Shown here in pieces: positions 55,627 through 64,000 of a DNA stretch of 64,000 nt; the first letter of the stretch is position 1; every line of letters begins with the position of its first letter. The translations under genes and the position numbers were made by a program. The DNA is from Roseateles hydrophilus (GTDB taxonomy: Bacteria; Pseudomonadota; Gammaproteobacteria; Burkholderiales; Burkholderiaceae_C): positions 62,001 to 126,000 of the forward strand of contig NZ_JAPPUY010000004.1 in the NCBI RefSeq assembly GCF_026712245.1. The letters run 5' to 3'. Below the pieces are notes generated by a model. The model saw nothing but the letters and a program-made list of their open reading frames with translations, was not told where the DNA came from and did not search any database.

Positions 55627-57028
55627 GGCTGGGCAACTCCACACGCAGCCACAGCCCGCCCAGCGGTGAGGTGCGCGCTTCGATGCGCCCCTCGTGCGCC
55701 TCGACGATGCGCTGGCAGATCGACAGCCCCAGCCCCGCCCCGCCGCTGCGGCGGTTGCGCGAGGCCTCGGTGCGGAAGAAGCGCTCGAACAGCCGCGGCA
55801 GCTGCTCGGGCAGCACGCCGGGCGCGCTGTCCTGCACGTCGATCACGGCATGCCGGCCCTCGCGCCGCGCGCTGATGCGCAGCGCGCCGCCGGCGTCGGT
55901 GTAGCGGCAGCTGTTCTCCAGCAGGTTGTTGAACAGCTGGCGCAGCCGGCGCTCGTCGCCGAAGGCCGGCAACGGCGCCTCGGGCAGCGCCAGCTGCAGG
56001 GTCAGGCCGCTGCCCTGGATGCGCTCGCCGAAGGCACCGGCCGTGCCGGCGATGAGCTCGCGCAGATCCAGGTCGGCCTTGCGGTAGGCGAGCGCGCCGA
56101 CGTCGGCCAGCGACAGCTCGTACAGGTCGTCCACCAGCTTGTGCAGCGTGGACACCTCGCCCTTGAGCGCGCGCAGCGCGGCGCCGTCCAGCCGGCGCAC
56201 GCCGTCCTCCAGCGCCTCCAGTTCGCCGTGCAGCACGCCCAGCGGCGTGCGCAGCTCGTGCGACACATCGGCCATGAACTCGCGCCGCATGGCCTCGTTG
56301 CGCTGCAGCGTGTGGGCCAGCTGGTTGAAGTCGCGGCCGAGCTGGCCGATCTCGTCCTTGCCGCGGCCCTCGGCCACGCGGGTGGTGTAGTCCCCCGCCG
56401 CCAGGCGGTGCGTGGCGGCGGCCACGCGGCGCACCGGCCGCAGCAGCCGCCGCGAGGCCCAGAAGGCCACGGCCGCCGCCAGCAGCACCGCGCCGCCGCC
56501 CACGCCCCAGGCCACCCGCGCCTGCGCGTCGGCGAAGCGCTTCTCGGCGCCGGAGCTGACCGACTCGAACGGCGTCAGCACCAGCCAGCCGACGGTCAGG
56601 CCATCCACGACGATGGCGCGCTCGATGGCATTGCTGGACGGCAGCGGGAAGCCGGCGATGCGCTGGCGGTCGGCGTCGAACAGCGTGAAGCGGCGCGTGG
56701 CGCCGGTCAGGTCGGCGGGGCTGGTCTTGACGGCTGGCGCCTCGGCCTCGGGCACGCGCGGCTTGAGCAGCCAGCCCCACTGCGAGGGCTGCTCGCGCAG
56801 GAAATCCCAGCTGTTGCCGTTCTCGACATAGCCCGCCGTCACCGACACCCGCGCGAGCTCCAGCCGGCTGACGGCCTGCTCGTTGAGGTAGCCGAGGAAG
56901 TCGCGGTTCAGGTTGATCTGGGCCGAGACGCCCATGGCCAGGGCCACCGCCATGGCGGTGGCGAACACGGCAGCGAACAGTTTGGCGGCGAGACTGAGGC
57001 GGGGCAGATGGAACATGACGAACGGCAT
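55619..57028 (-). CDS. Sensor histidine kinase (BaeS-like)
   Basis: About 469 residues. A first membrane helix (LAAKLFAAVFATAMAVALAM) and a second (VAWGVGGGAVLLAAAVAFWA) flank a periplasmic sensor of about 140 residues. HAMP follows (RLLRPVRRVAAATHRLAAGDY). The phospho-acceptor His is in FMADVSHELRTPLGVLHGE, with ATPase motifs LLENSCRYTDAGG, VQDSAPGV and SGGAGLGLSICQRI. The start is not fixed: ATGs at 57055, 57028 and 57016 are possible, none with a strong ribosome site. Confidence 0.92.
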   Translation of the reverse strand: MPFVMFHLPRLSLAAKLFAAVFATAMAVALAMGVSAQINLNRDFLGYLNEQAVSRLELARVSVTAGYVENGNSWDFLREQPSQWGWLLKPRVPEAEAPAVKTSPADLTGATRRFTLFDADRQRIAGFPLPSSNAIERAIVVDGLTVGWLVLTPFESVSSGAEKRFADAQARVAWGVGGGAVLLAAAVAFWASRRLLRPVRRVAAATHRLAAGDYTTRVAEGRGKDEIGQLGRDFNQLAHTLQRNEAMRREFMADVSHELRTPLGVLHGELEALEDGVRRLDGAALRALKGEVSTLHKLVDDLYELSLADVGALAYRKADLDLRELIAGTAGAFGERIQGSGLTLQLALPEAPLPAFGDERRLRQLFNNLLENSCRYTDAGGALRISARREGRHAVIDVQDSAPGVLPEQLPRLFERFFRTEASRNRRSGGAGLGLSICQRIVEAHEGRIEARTSPLGGLWLRVELPSHG

Positions 57029-57120
57029 GGTGCGCGAGAGCTGCGACGCGGGCAATGCATGGCGCAGCCCGGCGCAGGCCCTTCAAGCTCTCTCCACATT
57101 CTGCGGGCAGCATCCGCCCC

Positions 57121-58326
57121 ATGCGCAAGAACCTGCCCTTCCCCTCCTTCGCCCTGGGCGCCGTTGCAGCCTCGCTGCTGCTGCTCGCGGGCTGCCAGAA
57201 GTCCGACACCGATGCCGCCGCCAAGCCCAAGGGCGGCGCGCCCGAGGTGGGCGTGGTCAGCGTCGGCACGGCCGACGCGCCGCTGGAGCTGTCCCTGCCT
57301 GGCCGGCTTAGCGCCAGCCAGGTGGCCGAGATCCGGCCACAGGTCACCGGGGTCGTGACCAAGCGCCTGTTCACCGAAGGCGCCACGGTGCGCGTCGGCC
57401 AGCCGCTGTACCAGCTGGACGACGCCAGCTTCGAGGCCGAGCGCGCCCGCACCGCTGCCGCGCTGCAGAAGGCCGAGGCCCAACTGGCCGTGGCGCGCAG
57501 CCGCGCAGCCCGCGACGCCGAACTGCTGAAGGCCGACGCCATCAGCCGCCAGAGCGCTGACGACAGCGCCGCCACGCTCAAGCAGGCCGAGGCCGACGTG
57601 GCCGTGGCGCGGGCCGCGCTGGACGCGGCCAAGGTGCAGCTCAGCCGCGCGCGCATCACCGCCCCCATCAACGGCCGGGCCGACATCTCGGCCGTCACGC
57701 CCGGCGCGCTGGTCACCGCCAATCAGACCACCGCGCTGACCACCGTGCAGCAGCTCGACCCCATGCAGGTGGACATCGTGCAGAGCAGCAGCGAACTGCT
57801 GGCCCTGCGCCGCCAGCTGGAAGGCAAGAGCGGCAGCAGCCAGATCCGCCTGGTGCTGGAGGACGGCAGCACCTACCCGCTGCCGGGCCAGCTCACGGTC
57901 AGCGGCGTCAGCGTGGACCGCAACACCGGCGCCGTCACGCTGCGTGCCAGCGTGCCCAACCCCAAGGGCCAGCTGCTGCCGGGCATGGTGGTCACGGCCA
58001 AGCTGATGGCCGGCGTGGACCGCGACGCCATCCTCGTGCCCCAGCAAGGCGTGAGCCGCTCGCCCACCGGTGACGCCACGGCGCTGGTGGTCGGCGAAGG
58101 CAACAAGGTGGAGCGCCGCCGGCTGAAGCTGGAACGCGCCGTGGGCAACCGCTGGCTGGTGACAGAAGGCCTGAAGGTGGGCGACAAGCTCATCGTCGAA
58201 GGCCTGCAGCGCGCCCGGCCCAACCAGCCGGTCACGCCGGTGCCGGCCGGCTCCGCGCCCAAGAAGAAGGGCGACAAGCCCGCCGGCGCCGCCTCGGCCC
58301 CGGCATCCCAGGCCAAGGGCAGCTGA
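57121..58326 (+). CDS. RND efflux periplasmic adaptor (membrane fusion) lipoprotein
   Basis: 401 residues. The start at 57121 opens a lipoprotein signal (ALGAVAASLLLLAGC). The order is typical of AcrA/MexA: beta strand and lipoyl half (ELSLPGRLSASQVAEIRPQVTGVVTKRLF), a coiled hairpin with many Ala/Arg/Glu, second lipoyl half (LSRARITAPINGRADISAVTPGALV), then beta-barrel and membrane-proximal domains (LLPGMVVTAKLMAGVDRDAILVPQQGV). A Lys/Ala/Pro tail ends the protein. First gene of the tripartite operon, three bases before the pump gene. Confidence 0.95.
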   Translation: MRKNLPFPSFALGAVAASLLLLAGCQKSDTDAAAKPKGGAPEVGVVSVGTADAPLELSLPGRLSASQVAEIRPQVTGVVTKRLFTEGATVRVGQPLYQLDDASFEAERARTAAALQKAEAQLAVARSRAARDAELLKADAISRQSADDSAATLKQAEADVAVARAALDAAKVQLSRARITAPINGRADISAVTPGALVTANQTTALTTVQQLDPMQVDIVQSSSELLALRRQLEGKSGSSQIRLVLEDGSTYPLPGQLTVSGVSVDRNTGAVTLRASVPNPKGQLLPGMVVTAKLMAGVDRDAILVPQQGVSRSPTGDATALVVGEGNKVERRRLKLERAVGNRWLVTEGLKVGDKLIVEGLQRARPNQPVTPVPAGSAPKKKGDKPAGAASAPASQAKGS

Positions 58327-58329
58327 ACC

Positions 58330-61300
58330 ATGGCCTCGTTCTTCATCGACCGGCCCATCTTCGCGTGGGTCATCGCCATCGTCATCATGCTGGCCGGCGC
58401 CGGCGCCATCCACAAGCTGGCGCTGGAGCGCTACCCCGACATCGCGCCCACGCGCGTGTCCATCAACACCAGCTATCCCGGCGCCTCGGCCAAGGCCATC
58501 GAGGACTCGGTGACGCAGATCGTCGAGCAAAGCCTCAAGGGCATCGACGGGCTGCTGTCCATCGAGTCCACCAGCAGCGCCACCGGCAGCGCCAGCACCA
58601 CGCTGACGTTTGTGGCCGGCACCAACCCCGACACCGCCCAGGTGCAGGTGCAGAACAAGGTGCAGTCCATCATCAGCCGGCTGCCACAGGCGGTGCAGGC
58701 GCAGGGCGTGCGCGTCACGAAGTCGGGCACCGACTTCCTCATGATCGCCATGCTCACCAGCGACGACCCGAGCACCAGCTCGGGCGACCTGGGCGACTAC
58801 CTTAACGCCACGCTGGTGGACGTGATCAGCCGCGTGGAGGGCGTGGGCGACGTCAACGTGTTCGGCTCCGGCTACGCGATGCGCATCTGGCTGGACCCGC
58901 TCAAACTGCAGCGCTACAACCTCGTGCCCGGTGACATCCGCACCGCGCTGCAGCAGCAGAACACCGAGGTCTCCGCCGGCCAGGTGGGCGCGCTGCCGGC
59001 GCCCGAGGGCCAGCGGCTCACCGCCATCATCACGGCCCGCTCCAAGCTCACCACGGCCGAGGAGTTCAAGGCCATCGTGCTGCGCGTGCAGGCCGACGGC
59101 TCGGCGCTGCGCCTGGGCGACGTGGCCCGCGTGGAGCTCGGCCGCGACAGCTACACCACCAACGTGCGCTCCAGCGGCAGGCCGGCCGCCGGCCTGGCCA
59201 TCTTCCCGGCCAGCGGCGCCAACGCGCTGGCCACGGGCGACGCGGTGAAGGCCAAGCTCAAGGAGCTGGAGCCCTTCTTCCCGCCCGGCTACAAGGCCAC
59301 GGTCACCTACGACACCACGCCCTTCATCCGCGTGTCCATCGAAGGCGTGGTGCAGACGCTGATCGAGGCCATCATCCTCGTCGTGGTGATCATGTATCTG
59401 TTCATGCAGAACCTGCGCGCCACGCTGATCCCCGCGATCGCCGTGCCCGTGGTGCTGCTGGGCACCTTCGGCGTGCTGGCGGTGGCCGGCTTCTCGATCA
59501 ACTCGCTGACCATGTTCGGCCTGGTGCTGGCCATCGGCCTGCTGGTGGACGACGCCATCGTCGTGGTCGAGAACGTCGAGCGCCTGATGCGCGAGGAAGG
59601 CCTGTCGCCCAAGGAGGCCACGCGCCAGAGCATGAAGGAGATCACCGGCGCGCTGGTGGGCATCGCGGTCGTGCTGTCGGCGGTGTTCATCCCCATGGCC
59701 TTCTTCGGCGGGTCCACCGGCATCATCTACCGCCAGTTCTCCATCACCGTGGTGAGCGCCATGGTGCTGTCGGTGCTGGTGGCCATGACGCTATCGCCCG
59801 CGCTGTGCGCCACCGTGCTCAAGCCCGTGGCCAAGGGCGAGCATGCCGCGCACGGTGGCCCGCTGGGCAAGCCGCTGGACTGGTTCTTCGGCGGCTTCAA
59901 CCGCCGCTTCGATGCGTTCACCGAACGCTATGTGCGCGGCGTCTCCTGGCTGACGCGCCGCGGCGTGCGCAGCTTCGTGGTGTACCTGGCCGTCATCGGC
60001 GGCATGGCCTGGATGTACAAGAGCCTGCCCACCTCCTTCCTGCCTGATGAAGACCAGGGCGGCCTGCAGATCCAGGTGCGCATGGCGCCCGGCGCCACCA
60101 ACGAGCGCCTGGAAGCCGTGATGCAGCAGCTGGAGGCCTATCTGGCCGAGCAGGACGACGTGCTGTTCTACAACGTCGTGCGCGGCGCCGGTGGTGACCA
60201 GGGTTCGGGCCAGGGCTTCATCCGCCTCAAGGACTGGAAGGACCGCCCGCGTGCCGAGCAGGGTGCCGCGGCGCTGGCCGAGCGCTTCACGCGCGAGTTG
60301 GGCCGGCGCGTGCGCGATGCCAACATCTTCATCGTCATGCCGCCCACCGTGCGCGGCCTGGGCGGCAGCGCTGGCATCCAGCTCTTCCTGCAAGACCTGG
60401 GCGGCCTGGGGCAGGACAAGCTCATCGAGGCGCGCGAGCAGCTCATCGAGCTGGCCAACCAGCACCCCGAGCTCAGCCGCACCCGCACCAACAGCCTGAC
60501 CGAGACGCCGCAGCTGCAGATCAGCATCGACGACCACAAGGCCGGCGTGCTGGGCGTGCAGCCCAGCGTCATCAACGACACCATGTCCATCGCGCTGGGC
60601 GGGGCCTACGTGAACGACTTCATCGACCGCGGCCGCGTCAAACGCGTGCTGGTGCAGGGCGACGCAGCCTTCCGCGCCGACCCCGACGCCATCAAGCACT
60701 GGTACGTGCGCAACACCGCCGGGCAGATGGTGTCCTTCGCCGCCTTCGCCACCACCAAGTGGACCAACGGCCCGCGCCAGCTGGTGCGCTACAACGGCAG
60801 CTCGGCCTACGAGATGCAGGCCGACGTGCCGCCGGGCGTGAGCTCGGGCGCCGCCATGAAGGCCATGGAAGAGGTGCTGCGCGAACTGCCACCGGGCATC
60901 GGCTACGAGTGGTCCGGCCGCTCCTACCAGGAGCGCCTGTCGGGCGACCAGGCGCCGCTGCTGTACGCGGTGTCGGTGCTGTTCATCTTCCTGTGCCTGG
61001 CCGCGCTGTACGAGAGCTGGTCGGTGCCCTTCAGCGTGATGCTGGTGGTGCCGCTAGGCATCTTTGGCGCGCTGGCCGCCAGCCACCTGGGCGGGCAGAA
61101 CAACGACGTGTTCTTCCAGGTCGGCCTGCTGACGACGGTGGGGCTGAGCGCCAAGAACGCCATCCTCATCGTCGAGTTCGCGCAGACGCTGATGCAGCAG
61201 GGCATGAGCCTGATCGACGCGACGCTCAAGGCCAGCCGCCAGCGCCTGCGCCCCATCCTGATGACCTCGCTGGCCTTCATGATGGGCGTGCTGCCGCTGG

Positions 61301-61476
61301 CCTACAGCAGCGGCGCCGGCTCCGGCTCGCAGCGCGCCATCGGCATCGGTGTGCTGGGCGGCATGGCCAGCGCCACGGTGCTGGGCATCTTCTTTGTGCC
61401 GCTGTTCTACCTGTGGGTGCGGCAGCGCTTCGCGCGGCTGCCAGCCGCCGCCACCCAGGCCGAGGGCCAGGCATGA
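58330..61476 (+). CDS. RND efflux pump inner-membrane transporter (AcrB/MexB, HAE1 type)
   Basis: 1048 residues, the usual length, with 12 membrane helices and two large periplasmic loops. It begins MASFFIDRPIFAWVIAIVIM, the family hallmark. The proton relay Asp pair is in helix 4 (LAIGLLVDDAIVVVENVERLM). The second repeat has TTVGLSAKNAILIVEFA. It exports amphiphilic drugs or toxic compounds using proton-motive force. It overlaps the outer-membrane factor gene by four bases. Confidence 0.97.
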   Translation: MASFFIDRPIFAWVIAIVIMLAGAGAIHKLALERYPDIAPTRVSINTSYPGASAKAIEDSVTQIVEQSLKGIDGLLSIESTSSATGSASTTLTFVAGTNPDTAQVQVQNKVQSIISRLPQAVQAQGVRVTKSGTDFLMIAMLTSDDPSTSSGDLGDYLNATLVDVISRVEGVGDVNVFGSGYAMRIWLDPLKLQRYNLVPGDIRTALQQQNTEVSAGQVGALPAPEGQRLTAIITARSKLTTAEEFKAIVLRVQADGSALRLGDVARVELGRDSYTTNVRSSGRPAAGLAIFPASGANALATGDAVKAKLKELEPFFPPGYKATVTYDTTPFIRVSIEGVVQTLIEAIILVVVIMYLFMQNLRATLIPAIAVPVVLLGTFGVLAVAGFSINSLTMFGLVLAIGLLVDDAIVVVENVERLMREEGLSPKEATRQSMKEITGALVGIAVVLSAVFIPMAFFGGSTGIIYRQFSITVVSAMVLSVLVAMTLSPALCATVLKPVAKGEHAAHGGPLGKPLDWFFGGFNRRFDAFTERYVRGVSWLTRRGVRSFVVYLAVIGGMAWMYKSLPTSFLPDEDQGGLQIQVRMAPGATNERLEAVMQQLEAYLAEQDDVLFYNVVRGAGGDQGSGQGFIRLKDWKDRPRAEQGAAALAERFTRELGRRVRDANIFIVMPPTVRGLGGSAGIQLFLQDLGGLGQDKLIEAREQLIELANQHPELSRTRTNSLTETPQLQISIDDHKAGVLGVQPSVINDTMSIALGGAYVNDFIDRGRVKRVLVQGDAAFRADPDAIKHWYVRNTAGQMVSFAAFATTKWTNGPRQLVRYNGSSAYEMQADVPPGVSSGAAMKAMEEVLRELPPGIGYEWSGRSYQERLSGDQAPLLYAVSVLFIFLCLAALYESWSVPFSVMLVVPLGIFGALAASHLGGQNNDVFFQVGLLTTVGLSAKNAILIVEFAQTLMQQGMSLIDATLKASRQRLRPILMTSLAFMMGVLPLAYSSGAGSGSQRAIGIGVLGGMASATVLGIFFVPLFYLWVRQRFARLPAAATQAEGQA

Positions 61477-62861
61477 CACCGCAACACCTGACCCTGACCG
61501 CGCTCGCCGCCCTGCTGCTGAGCGGCTGCGCCAGCCTTGTGCCGGCCACCGACAAGCCCACGCCGCCGCTGCGCGAGGACTTCCGCGCCACCGCCGCGCC
61601 CTCACCCGCCGTGGCCACGGCCGCCGCCGAGGCCGCCCATGACTGGGACGCTTTCTTCACCGACGCGCGGCTGCGCCAGGTGGTGGGCATCGCGCTGGCC
61701 CAGAACCGCTCGCTGCGCGCCAGTGCCGCCGCCGTGGAGCGGGTGCGGGCGCAATACCGCATCACGCAGGCCGACCGCATCCCCGACCTCAACGCCAGCG
61801 CCTCGGCCACGCGCCAGCAGGCGGCCGGCGGCAGCGCCACCAGCAGCTACGCCGTCAACCTGGGCCTGGCGAGCTACGAGATCGACCTGTTCAACCGCCT
61901 GGGCAGCCTGGAGGGCGCCGCCCTCGCCCGCTACCTGGCGCAGCAGGAAACGCAGCGCAGCGCCCGCCTCAGCCTCGTGGCCGAGGCCAGCAACGCCTGG
62001 CTCACGCTGGCCGCCGAACAGCAGCGCCTGACGCTGGCGCGGCAGCTGCGCGACAGCCAGCAGCGCACGCTGGCGCTGACCACGCAGCGCCACCAGCTCG
62101 GCGCCGCCTCGGGGCTGGAGCTCGCACGCGCACAGACCGCCTTCGAGGCCGCCCGCGGCGAGGCCACCCGGGCCCAGGCCGCCGTCACCCAGGCGCGGCT
62201 GCAACTGGAACTGCTGGCCGGCCAGCCGCTGCCCGACAGCCTGCTGCCGGCAACGCAGGACCTCGCCCCCGTGACCGCCCTGCCCGCCTTGCCACCCGGC
62301 CTGCCGGCCGAGGTGCTGCTGCAGCGCCCCGACCTGCGCGCCGCCGAGCAGGCGCTGCAGGCCGCCGCCTTTGACGTGGGCGCCGCGCGCGCCGCGCGCT
62401 TCCCGCGGCTGACACTGACGGCCAGCGCCGGCACGCGCTCGCCCGAGCTGGACGGCCTGTTCAAGAGCGGCACCGGCTTCTGGAGCCTGCTGCCGCAGCT
62501 GGACCTGCCGCTGTTCGACGGCGGCGCGCGGGCCGCGCAGGTGGAGGCCAGCGAGGCCAGCCGCCGCCAGGCCCTGGCCAGCTACGAGGCGGCGCTGCAA
62601 TCGGCCTTCCGCGAAGTGGCCGATGCGCTGACCGTGCGCGACAGCCTGGCCGAACGGCTGCAAGCCCAACAGGCCCAGGTGGCCGCCGCCGAGCAGGCGC
62701 TGCGGCTGGCTGAGGCCAGCTACCGCCTGGGCGGCAGCAGCCAGCTGGACCTGCTGGACGCCCAGCGCCAGCTCGCCACGGCCCAGCAGGCCCTGGTGAC
62801 GCTACGCCAGACGGAGCAGGCCAACCGCATCACGCTGCTGCGCGTGCTGGGCGGGCGCTAG
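61473..62861 (+). CDS. Outer-membrane efflux lipoprotein, TolC-like (NodT family)
   Basis: 462 residues. The start ATG overlaps the pump stop (ATGA). A lipoprotein signal has lipobox LLSGC (LALLLSGCASLVP region). Two OEP repeats follow, each with long Ala/Gln-rich helices (NRSLRASAAAVERVRAQYRI and AAEQALQAAAFDVGAARAARFPRLTLTAS) and the second-half YRLGGSSQLDLLDAQRQL. It forms the outer-membrane duct with the preceding adaptor and pump. Confidence 0.95.
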   Translation: MTPQHLTLTALAALLLSGCASLVPATDKPTPPLREDFRATAAPSPAVATAAAEAAHDWDAFFTDARLRQVVGIALAQNRSLRASAAAVERVRAQYRITQADRIPDLNASASATRQQAAGGSATSSYAVNLGLASYEIDLFNRLGSLEGAALARYLAQQETQRSARLSLVAEASNAWLTLAAEQQRLTLARQLRDSQQRTLALTTQRHQLGAASGLELARAQTAFEAARGEATRAQAAVTQARLQLELLAGQPLPDSLLPATQDLAPVTALPALPPGLPAEVLLQRPDLRAAEQALQAAAFDVGAARAARFPRLTLTASAGTRSPELDGLFKSGTGFWSLLPQLDLPLFDGGARAAQVEASEASRRQALASYEAALQSAFREVADALTVRDSLAERLQAQQAQVAAAEQALRLAEASYRLGGSSQLDLLDAQRQLATAQQALVTLRQTEQANRITLLRVLGGR

Positions 62862-63272
62862 TGCGCCGAAGTCCTCGCGCTGGCCGGGTGGGCGGCGCGG
62901 GGACTGTGCAGTCGACGCCCTGTTGAAGCGTTGGGCCGCGCGCGATGCGTTGCGATGCGGGGCTGCGGCCGGGCCGGGTGTTTGGCGTCCAGCTTTCGCC
63001 CCCTGCCATGGCACTGCTTGCCGGCTTGCTGAACCGGTATGCAGCGGCTGCTGCCAGTCAACACTGCCGCGTAGGAGGGCAGGTCTCGGCCAGGAACTGC
63101 CCACCGCGAGGGCTGCTTTGGTCAGGATCAGCAGGCGCGTTACGCGGACAGCGACGCACGGTATTCGCCAGCAGTCGGCAGCGGAAATCGCCAGTCGATC
63201 AAGCACTTGCTCATGCCAGAAGGGCGCTCATGACGCGGCACGGGTCTACATTACGCAGACTGTCGACAACAC
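62862..63272. other. Non-coding or decayed region between the efflux operon and the cassette
   Basis: About 410 bases. Six-frame reading gives only short Arg/Ser-rich peptides with no family character. A possible hairpin GGGCAG/CTGCCC lies near 63078-63103, without a T run. No integrase fragment was recognised. Base composition falls towards the right edge. It could contain an attI-like site or a remnant; nothing specific can be supported. Confidence 0.4.
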
Positions 63273-63279
63273 GTTAGGG
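63273..63279 (+). other. Left boundary core site of an integron-type cassette
   Basis: GTTAGGG resembles the integron core site GTTRRRY, with G instead of the final pyrimidine. The coding sequence starts on its last base, as in compact gene cassettes. Its complement CCCTAAC recurs at the other end of the gene (63615-63621). Confidence 0.6.
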
Positions 63280-63620
63280 TGCTTAGATTGCAGCCTCAAT
63301 CTCAATGGTGCTTAATTGGCAATGTACTCGCAGCCAATAAGCATTTTTCAGTTGGCACAAGGGTTTTCTGTCTCCCGGCCCAATGGGGTGATGGTTACAA
63401 GAAAGTCGTCGCCATTGGTGTGCGCCGCGGTTCAAGAAAACTAGCACGCGTCATTGTTCCAAGCTCAAGCATTTCAAATTGGCGGGCCAAGGTTGTGTAC
63501 TCACCGTCCATTCTTCAACTAATAAGCGAATGGTGTACTCAGCCAGGTCATTCAAACTGGAACAGCCAAGACCACGTTGTCGAATACTTAGAATCTTTAA
63601 ACAATGACGCCGCACCCTAA
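63279..63620 (+). CDS. Cassette-borne hypothetical protein
   Basis: 113 residues from a GTG inside the left core site; no in-frame ATG exists. Composition and codon use are strikingly unlike the neighbours (AAT, TCA, ATT, TTA and CAA are common). The protein is rich in Trp and aromatic residues: WCLIGNVLAANKHFSVGT, VFCLPAQWGDGYKKVVAIG, SNWRAKVVYSPSILQLI. From memory it resembles a family of uncharacterised cassette proteins with a CFPAQWGDGYE-like core; this is recollection, not a search. The stop codon TAA lies within the attC-like site. Function unknown. Confidence 0.7.
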   Translation: MLRLQPQSQWCLIGNVLAANKHFSVGTRVFCLPAQWGDGYKKVVAIGVRRGSRKLARVIVPSSSISNWRAKVVYSPSILQLISEWCTQPGHSNWNSQDHVVEYLESLNNDAAP

Positions 63621-63710
63621 CCTTTCGGTCAACGTTACGACCCAAAGCTGCGCTTTGGGTTCCCTTCATGCCTGCGGCATTCCGGCCGCACGTTACCTCC
63701 AACGTTAAAG
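63615..63710 (+). repeat. attC-like recombination site
   Basis: A 96-base imperfect inverted repeat. R'' CCCTAAC (63615-63621) faces R' GTTAAAG (63704-63710), five of seven paired with two G-T pairs on the bottom strand. After unpaired spacers of 5-6 bases, L'' GGTCAACGT (63627-63635) pairs with L' ACGTTACC (63690-63697), leaving one extrahelical C in L'', as in genuine attC sites. The interior has two hairpins, CCCAAAG/CTTTGGG and TGCGGC/GCCGCA. Confidence 0.72.
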
Positions 63711-63804
63711 CGCATGCGACTGCGACGCCGCTGAACTTTGCGACAGCCTCCACAGCCGCGCCCGCGCGGCCACGCCGTCGGCCCCGGGCGCCCTCCACCG
63801 CGCC

Positions 63805-64000
63805 TCAGCCGCCAGGCGCACGCAGCCGGCGCTGCGCCCAGCGGGCCAGCGCGCCCAGCACGGGGAGCTTGGCGTACAACTCCTCGGCGGCGTCCCAGTA
63901 GTCGCGGTGCACGGCCACGTGGCCGTCGGCGTCGAACACCAGGTGGCTGGCGCCGCGGATCACCAGCGCTTCGACCGTGGGCCGGCTGCGGCAGTGGAAG
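63805..64000 (-). CDS. NTF2/SnoaL-like protein, C-terminal part
   Basis: The last 64 codons of a minus-strand gene whose 5' part is beyond the right edge. It reads VEALVIRGASHLVFDADGHV, then VHRDYWDAAEELYAKLPVLG, then LARWAQRRLRAPGG and a TGA at 63807..63805. The pattern of a beta strand with a phospho- or sugar-like HRDYWDxxEE motif and a hydrophobic tail is typical of nuclear transport factor 2-like (SnoaL) proteins in betaproteobacteria. GC-rich codon use returns to that of the host chromosome. Confidence 0.75.
   Translation of the reverse strand, partial: FHCRSRPTVEALVIRGASHLVFDADGHVAVHRDYWDAAEELYAKLPVLGALARWAQRRLRAPGG

Noticed and set aside
62923-63315. 130-codon open frame before the cassette
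   Set aside because: Arg/Ser/Cys-rich without family character; it crosses the cassette boundary into foreign DNA, which a real pre-existing gene end would not normally do. Possibly a remnant, but not supportable.

Overview
The window is one contiguous, very GC-rich, gene-dense chromosome segment from a betaproteobacterium. The order sodB, xseA, exbB, exbD, lpxK, Trm112-type gene, kdsB, adk, together with the protein sequences, points to Burkholderiales, probably a Roseateles/Pelomonas/Rubrivivax-type organism. This is inferred from gene order and protein character; no database was searched. I see no rRNA, tRNA, CRISPR array, insertion sequence or prophage. One short AT-richer stretch near the right end (63.27-63.71 kb) is clearly foreign and has the anatomy of an integron gene cassette.

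Layout. 0-3.8 kb: phosphate uptake, pstS-pstC-pstA-(pstB), divergent from a FAS1-domain lipoprotein; each side has its own Pho-box promoter. 3.9-10.8 kb: housekeeping block with superoxide dismutase, exonuclease VII large subunit, an ExbB/ExbD pair, lipid A and KDO genes (lpxK, kdsB), adenylate kinase and a short-chain dehydrogenase. 10.9-25.7 kb (minus strand): a tonB-exbB-exbD-exbD-TPR module, a large TonB-dependent receptor, a complete peptide ABC transporter of the Yej/Dpp type, and LD-carboxypeptidase with tadA. Together these could take up and process peptides, possibly murein peptides. 26.3-29.6 kb: 5-oxoprolinase pxpB-pxpC-pxpA plus a DUF72 gene. 29.7-35.7 kb (minus): a membrane-anchored TAXI-type protein, guaA, an MFS transporter and guaB with a structured leader. 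35.7-41.6 kb: NhaR-like LysR regulator divergent from a TerC protein, then a zinc alcohol dehydrogenase and a Pat-type protein acetyltransferase.

41.6-57.0 kb is a signalling region: a truncated carbamoyltransferase-like protein under an FNR-type box, an FNR-family regulator, a PAS-GGDEF-EAL protein, an Aer-like chemoreceptor, a hybrid histidine kinase with an OmpR-type regulator, a sensor kinase with its own periplasmic binding protein, an HD-GYP phosphodiesterase, a lone receiver, a CheW, and a second two-component pair. 57.1-62.9 kb is a tripartite RND efflux operon divergent from that last pair, which probably regulates it. The right end holds the cassette-like element and the 3' end of an NTF2/SnoaL-like gene.

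Most interesting: (1) a lone cassette with an attC-like site and no integrase in the window; (2) mirror-image Pho promoters placing a FAS1 lipoprotein in the Pho regulon; (3) a truncated, active-site-less ornithine carbamoyltransferase domain behind a well-spaced FNR-type promoter; (4) a response regulator with an asparagine inserted in the conserved Lys-Pro motif; (5) the two-ExbD TonB module beside a TonB receptor and peptide transporter.
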